In this document: positions 60,456 to 64,000 of the stretch, piece by piece | Numbering within the stretch: position 1 is the stretch's first letter | How the letters are laid out: each line of letters opens with the position of its first letter | Program-made: the position numbers and the translations under genes | Assembly: GCF_030718995.1 (NCBI RefSeq) | Contig: NZ_CP132204.1 | Span: forward strand, 3,906,001 to 3,970,000 | Origin: Arthrobacter oryzae | Lineage (GTDB): Bacteria > Actinomycetota > Actinomycetes > Actinomycetales > Micrococcaceae | Length of the DNA: 64,000 nucleotides | Direction of reading: 5' to 3' | The notes under the pieces: generated by a model | The model's input: the letters and a program-made list of their open reading frames with translations, nothing else | The model's database searches: none | Told to the model about the DNA's origin: nothing

Positions 60456-61783
60456 CCAACGGAAACCGTGCCGTCCTGAGCATGCTGGACGAAATCCGGA
60501 CGCTGGCCCGGCCCCTCAACGGGTTCCGGGACCTTGACCGGCTGGTCCACCGGGCAGGCGCCGGCCGCTTCACGGCCATCGGCGAAGCCTCGCACGGCAC
60601 GCACGAGTACTACACCCTTCGGGCCCGTCTTAGCATGCGGCTGATTGAGGAGCAGGGCTACAGCTGGATCGGCGTCGAGGGCGACTGGCCGGACTGCTGG
60701 CGGATTAACCGGTGGGTCCGGGGACAAAGCGGGCATGACACCGGCGTACACGCCATGCTCGCCGGGTTCGGACGCTGGCCCACGTGGATGTGGGCCAACC
60801 AGGAAGTGGCAGGCTTCCTGGACTGGCTTCGCGGCTGGAACCTCGAACGCCCTATGCAGGAGCGCGTGGGGTTCTACGGCCTTGACGTCTACTCGCTGTG
60901 GGATTCCCTGCGGGAGATCATCGGCTGGCTCCAGGACAACGAACCGGACGCGGTTCCCGCGGCCATGCGGGCATGGCAGTGTTTCCTGCCGCACCACGAA
61001 GACCCGCACGAGTACGCCTGGCGCACGCGGCTGGTGCCCGAATCGTGCGAGCGGGACGTGGTGGCACTGCTGGCCGAAGTCAGGAACCGGGCGCTGGCGC
61101 TACAGGACCACGAGTCCCGGGCCGAAAACGACGAGGCGTTCGACGCCGTGCAGAACGCCGTAGTCGCCGCCAACGCCGAACATTACTACCGCATCATGGT
61201 GCAGGGGAACAGGGAGTCCTGGAACGTCCGGGACCATCACATGGCGGACACGGTGGACCGGCTCAGCGCGCATCTTGGCCCCGCATCCAAGGGCATCATC
61301 TGGGAGCACAACACGCACGTGGGCGATGCACGGGCCACGGACATGGCGCGGGACGGGCTGGTCAACGTGGGCCAATTACTGCGCGAGCGCCACGGACCCG
61401 AAGGGGTGACCCTGGTGGGTATCGGATCGCACCGGGGAACTGTGATGGCTGCCGACGCGTGGGGCTCCCCTGAACGTGTCCTGACGGTGCCCGACGCCCG
61501 CACCGGCAGCCACGAGGACCTGCTGCACAGGGCACTGGGCGCCCCGGCCTTGCTGGAATTCGGCCGGGACAGGTCCGGGCCGTGGCTGTCGGCCTGGCTG
61601 GGGCACCGGGCTATCGGTGTTGTCTACCGGCCCGCCAGGGAATACGGAAACTACGTTCCCACCCGGATGGGAGGGCGCTATGACGCCCTGATCTGGCTGG
61701 AACAGACCCAGGCGCTCCGTCCGCTCCATCACGAGGCGCCGCCCGGCGAGCCGGAGTTCGAAACGGAACCCTCAGGTTTCTGA
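60452..61783 (+). CDS. erythromycin esterase family protein
   Basis: The 443-residue protein has the EreA/EreB-like fold with conserved TAIGEASHGTHEYYTLRARLSMRLIEEQGYSWIGVEGDWPDCWRINRWV: the Glu and His near residues 46-50 are the catalytic candidates. Other conserved parts are GFYGLDVYSLWDSLREI, IIWEHNTHVGDARATDM and GIGSHRGTVMAA. Most members are not proven macrolide esterases; in mycobacteria a related protein belongs to the DosR stress regulon. It overlaps the beta-CASP gene by four bases (GTGA), pointing to a joint function rather than antibiotic resistance. Confidence 0.88.
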   Translation: MTNGNRAVLSMLDEIRTLARPLNGFRDLDRLVHRAGAGRFTAIGEASHGTHEYYTLRARLSMRLIEEQGYSWIGVEGDWPDCWRINRWVRGQSGHDTGVHAMLAGFGRWPTWMWANQEVAGFLDWLRGWNLERPMQERVGFYGLDVYSLWDSLREIIGWLQDNEPDAVPAAMRAWQCFLPHHEDPHEYAWRTRLVPESCERDVVALLAEVRNRALALQDHESRAENDEAFDAVQNAVVAANAEHYYRIMVQGNRESWNVRDHHMADTVDRLSAHLGPASKGIIWEHNTHVGDARATDMARDGLVNVGQLLRERHGPEGVTLVGIGSHRGTVMAADAWGSPERVLTVPDARTGSHEDLLHRALGAPALLEFGRDRSGPWLSAWLGHRAIGVVYRPAREYGNYVPTRMGGRYDALIWLEQTQALRPLHHEAPPGEPEFETEPSGF

Positions 61784-61810
61784 AGCCCTTGGCCGGCCGG
61801 CGCAGGGAGC

Positions 61811-62509
61811 CTACCGGCGACGCAACATGAAGATGGCCGCCGGTACGTACCAGAGCAGCGGTACCAGCCGCAGGACAGTGGTCAGCCAGCCCACGGGAGA
61901 CAGCGGCCCGGCCTCCGGGATCACCGACAGCGTGGACACGAACGAGGCAGCCGCCGCCAGGGCCGCGACCCAGCCCAGGGGTGCAGGAAAAGCCTGCTTC
62001 CGCAACGCCACCACGGCGACGGCGGTGAACATCACTCCGGCCGGCAGGTTCGCCAGGGCCAGCGTCACCAGGCAGAGATCCGCGACGGCCGCAGCCACCC
62101 CCGGAGACACCCCGGCCTGCGACGGCAGCGTCAGGGTGATCTGGGCAGCCTGGCCCAGGATGTTCAGGCCGGCGCCGAGCACCCCGGCAGCGAACGCAAT
62201 GCCGGCCAGCGTCCCGGGTTCCCCTTCCCTCCGGTGCAGGAGTGAACGCACGTAGCCCAGGAACCAGATCAGGGCGGCTGAGCTGAACACAAATAGCAAG
62301 CTCTGTGCCAGGACGGGCGTCCTGTTGGCGAGCAGGAAGGCCGCATAACCGGTGTCCGATGCCGTGGGCCACGGGCCGGTGAGGAGGACTTCCATCGAGC
62401 CGCCTGCGATCCCAAGGGCTGCGGAGACCAGGCCGGCCACGGCCCCCTCCAGCCCGAAGTGCTCCCCGCCCGCCGCGTCGTTAGCCGGAACCTGCCGACG
62501 GCGGGTCAT
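61811..62509 (-). CDS. integral membrane protein, unknown function
   Basis: ATG 62509 overlaps the stop of the upstream gene (ATGA), giving 232 residues. Six or seven hydrophobic segments are separated by short loops (HRREGEPGT, LPSQAGVSPGV). The end is basic (FMLRRR). No transporter or enzyme motif is recognised. Translational coupling with the preceding membrane protein suggests they work as a pair. It is convergent with the erythromycin-esterase-like gene. Confidence 0.8.
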   Translation of the reverse strand: MTRRRQVPANDAAGGEHFGLEGAVAGLVSAALGIAGGSMEVLLTGPWPTASDTGYAAFLLANRTPVLAQSLLFVFSSAALIWFLGYVRSLLHRREGEPGTLAGIAFAAGVLGAGLNILGQAAQITLTLPSQAGVSPGVAAAVADLCLVTLALANLPAGVMFTAVAVVALRKQAFPAPLGWVAALAAAASFVSTLSVIPEAGPLSPVGWLTTVLRLVPLLWYVPAAIFMLRRR

Positions 62510-63156
62510 GGGCGCTCCCTGGCCGCCAGCAGTCGGCCCATTACCAGGCCGGTCACCAGCGCCATTCCCGCGGCCATCAGGATGGCGGCGGCAACGCCGA
62601 TGGCGAGGACCGTCGTCGGCGGCTGTCCCGGCTGCCACAACGGGGTTGCGACGGCGAAGAACACTCCCAGCCCGACGCACCACGCCACGGCGTTCCCGGC
62701 AACCCACCATCCGCTGTTGGGAAGGTGGCGGCGGAGTTCCGGCCATTGCGCCAGTCCGATCGAACATAGCAGCAGCAAGGCGGCGGGCACCGCGACGGCG
62801 AACTGCAGGAGCGGTGGCCATGCCTGCCATTGCACGGCGAAGGTGCTCGGGCTCAGCCCGATGAGCCAGGCGATTGACGCGCCGGCGGCGGTGCGGATGG
62901 TCCAGGCGCGCACCCGGAGTCCGGGCAGGGCACGCTTGAGGACGTGGGCCTGGGCGAGCCCCAGGACCGTGCCCTCGGCCGCGCCCGCCAACGTCAGCCA
63001 AACCAGCGCGGCTCCGGTGTCCGGAATGACCACGAAGACGGCGACGACGGCGGGAGCCAGGAAGCCTGCACTTTCGCCCATTGTGACCCACAGCAACCAG
63101 CGCCTGAGGAACGGCTTTGACCGTACGGGAGCGGCGGCCGCCCGGGTGTCCTCCAT
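62506..63156 (-). CDS. integral membrane protein, unknown function
   Basis: The 216-residue protein has about six predicted helices (LLWVTMGESAGFLAPAVVAVFVV, LLQFAVAVPAALLLLCSIGLA, TVLAIGVAAAILMAAGMALVTGLVMG). It resembles poorly described multi-pass proteins with Gly/Ala-rich helices; no catalytic motif is visible. It is the first gene of a two-gene operon, divergent from the universal stress protein gene. A DosR-like box lies in the shared upstream region. Confidence 0.82.
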   Translation of the reverse strand: MEDTRAAAAPVRSKPFLRRWLLWVTMGESAGFLAPAVVAVFVVIPDTGAALVWLTLAGAAEGTVLGLAQAHVLKRALPGLRVRAWTIRTAAGASIAWLIGLSPSTFAVQWQAWPPLLQFAVAVPAALLLLCSIGLAQWPELRRHLPNSGWWVAGNAVAWCVGLGVFFAVATPLWQPGQPPTTVLAIGVAAAILMAAGMALVTGLVMGRLLAARERP

Positions 63157-63192
63157 GGCCCTGACGCTACGCGGGGGCAGGCGGCCCGGTGA

Positions 63193-63206
63193 GGGGCTTA
63201 AGGCCC
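63193..63206. promoter_or_regulatory. DosR-like box between membrane operon and universal stress gene
   Basis: GGGGCTTAAGGCCC matches the DosR core GGGACTWWAGTCCC at 12 of 14 positions and is followed by TAA as in the extended consensus. The centre is about 100 bases before ATG 63300 and 43 bases before the start of the divergent membrane gene. Confidence 0.5.
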
Positions 63207-63299
63207 TAACCCCGGCGTCTGCCCGCGGAGCACACTGAAGGGGTCAGCGGCCTTCGGCGTGCTGATCCGAAAACGCGACGGAGAAGAGCAGGATTCAGA

Positions 63300-64000
63300 A
63301 TGAGCAAACCAATCGTCGTCGGCATCAACGGCTCCACGGGAAGTGAGGCCGCAATGTCGTGGTCCCTTCACCGTGCGGCCAAGCTGAAGCTGCCGGTCAT
63401 CGGAGTCCATGCGGTGGATGACCGCTGGATGTCACCGGACTTCCAGTACCACGAACTGATCAGGGAATCCGGCATGGAACTCCTGAGGCAGGTGCAGGAG
63501 GATGCCGCCAAGAAAGCACCGGATGTCGCCGTCGATGTGCAGTTGCGCCACGGCAGCGCCGGCTCGGCCCTAAAGGAAATGTCCAAGGACGCCTCCATGG
63601 TGGTCATCGGATCGCACCACCGCCACTGGGCGGACGGCGGGCCCATGACGGACCGGGCCCTGCAGATCGTTACCGCCTCGGACAGCCCGGTGGCGGTCAT
63701 TCCCACGGACCAGGGACCGGAAGGGCGTGGCGTGGTGGTGGGCGTGGACGGTTCGGAGGAGTCGCTGCAGGCCGTCGCTTTCGCCGCCGCAGAAGCTGAC
63801 CGCGAGGGGGACGAACTGACAGCCGTGCTGGCTTTCCGGCGTCCCGCCCGCTGGGTGCAGAGCGGGATGCCGGCCAGCGGCTTGGCCGAAGTCATTGAGG
63901 AAGAAGACAAAATCGTGCTCGCCGAATCGGTGGCGGGGCTGCGGGACAGGTACCCGGACCTGGTGGTGAATCAGGTGCTCGACAAGGACACCGATCCGGC
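63300..64000 (+). CDS. universal stress protein, tandem Usp domains, 3' end outside window
   Basis: ATG 63300 follows AGGA by 8 bases; 233 codons are visible and the frame is open at the right edge. The first Usp domain begins MSKPIVVGINGSTGSEAAMSW and carries the ATP-binding signature as VVIGSHHRHWADGGPMTDRAL ... SPVAVIP, a variant of G-x2-G-x9-G. The second begins RGVVVGVDGSEESLQAVAFAAAEA. Tandem Usp proteins in actinobacteria respond to oxygen or nutrient limitation. The DosR-like box upstream supports this. Confidence 0.92.
   Translation, partial: MSKPIVVGINGSTGSEAAMSWSLHRAAKLKLPVIGVHAVDDRWMSPDFQYHELIRESGMELLRQVQEDAAKKAPDVAVDVQLRHGSAGSALKEMSKDASMVVIGSHHRHWADGGPMTDRALQIVTASDSPVAVIPTDQGPEGRGVVVGVDGSEESLQAVAFAAAEADREGDELTAVLAFRRPARWVQSGMPASGLAEVIEEEDKIVLAESVAGLRDRYPDLVVNQVLDKDTDP

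Noticed and set aside
1..64000. CRISPR arrays, tRNA, rRNA, prophage or integrase-borne attachment sites
   Set aside because: None seen: no regular spaced repeats, no cloverleaf-like conserved tRNA arms, no phage structural or integrase genes.

Overview
The window looks like a chromosomal segment of a high-GC actinobacterium of the Arthrobacter/Pseudarthrobacter (Micrococcaceae) type. The basis is the GC-rich codon use, frequent GTG/TTG starts, leaderless promoters, and the gene families present: actinobacterial ArsC proteins, a PadR regulator with a Gly/His-rich N-terminus, EF-G2, a stand-alone LigD-type polymerase, and a deacetylase/glycosyltransferase fusion resembling Streptomyces MatB. 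I saw no rRNA, tRNA, CRISPR array or phage. The species assignment is inference.

Layout. 1-5.2 kb is a decayed accessory stretch. It has a hypothetical gene running off the left edge, a VOC protein, a lipoprotein, a complete IS481-family element with a 6-bp target duplication, very small membrane ORFs, a short dispersed repeat, and two catabolic gene stubs (3-hydroxyacyl-CoA dehydrogenase and thiolase) joined head to head. 5.3-7.9 kb is a two-gene surface-polysaccharide operon. 8.0-14.7 kb is an arsenic-resistance island: arsR, an aquaporin-type channel, an ArsR-ArsC fusion, then arsC, trxB, an FAD monooxygenase, a second arsC and an MFS permease. Three matching ArsR operators lie in it, and no ArsB or Acr3 pump is visible.

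14.8-25.8 kb holds an acyltransferase, a 5'-3' exonuclease, a sugar permease/LacI pair with a perfect palindromic operator, a YqeY protein with a second IS481-family element inserted exactly at its stop codon, an MFS permease and a gamma-glutamyltransferase. 26-33.9 kb holds a D-2-hydroxyacid dehydrogenase, a frameshifted D-serine-dehydratase-like gene, and a GntR-controlled operon (MatC-type carrier, CoA-transferase, AccD/AccA-type carboxyltransferase) that may handle malonate or a similar dicarboxylate. 34-36 kb carries the most unusual gene: a complete GTP cyclohydrolase II domain fused to a flavin-dependent monooxygenase, behind a 55-bp imperfect palindrome. 36-38 kb is a decayed regulator/efflux pair.

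38-55 kb is mostly housekeeping or stress genes: NmrA oxidoreductase, HTH_42 protein, methyltransferases, a secreted SpaA-like protein, HrpB helicase, PadR with a 40-bp operator, EF-G2, amylosucrase, LigD-type polymerase and a YciO-type protein. 55-64 kb ends with a VOC protein, a methyltransferase/LuxR pair, and a stress-type cluster: beta-CASP nuclease, erythromycin-esterase-like protein, two membrane proteins and a universal stress protein. Two DosR-like boxes sit about 100 bp upstream of genes in that cluster. Four or more genes carry single frameshifts or small deletions, so either pseudogene decay or sequencing indels should be considered.
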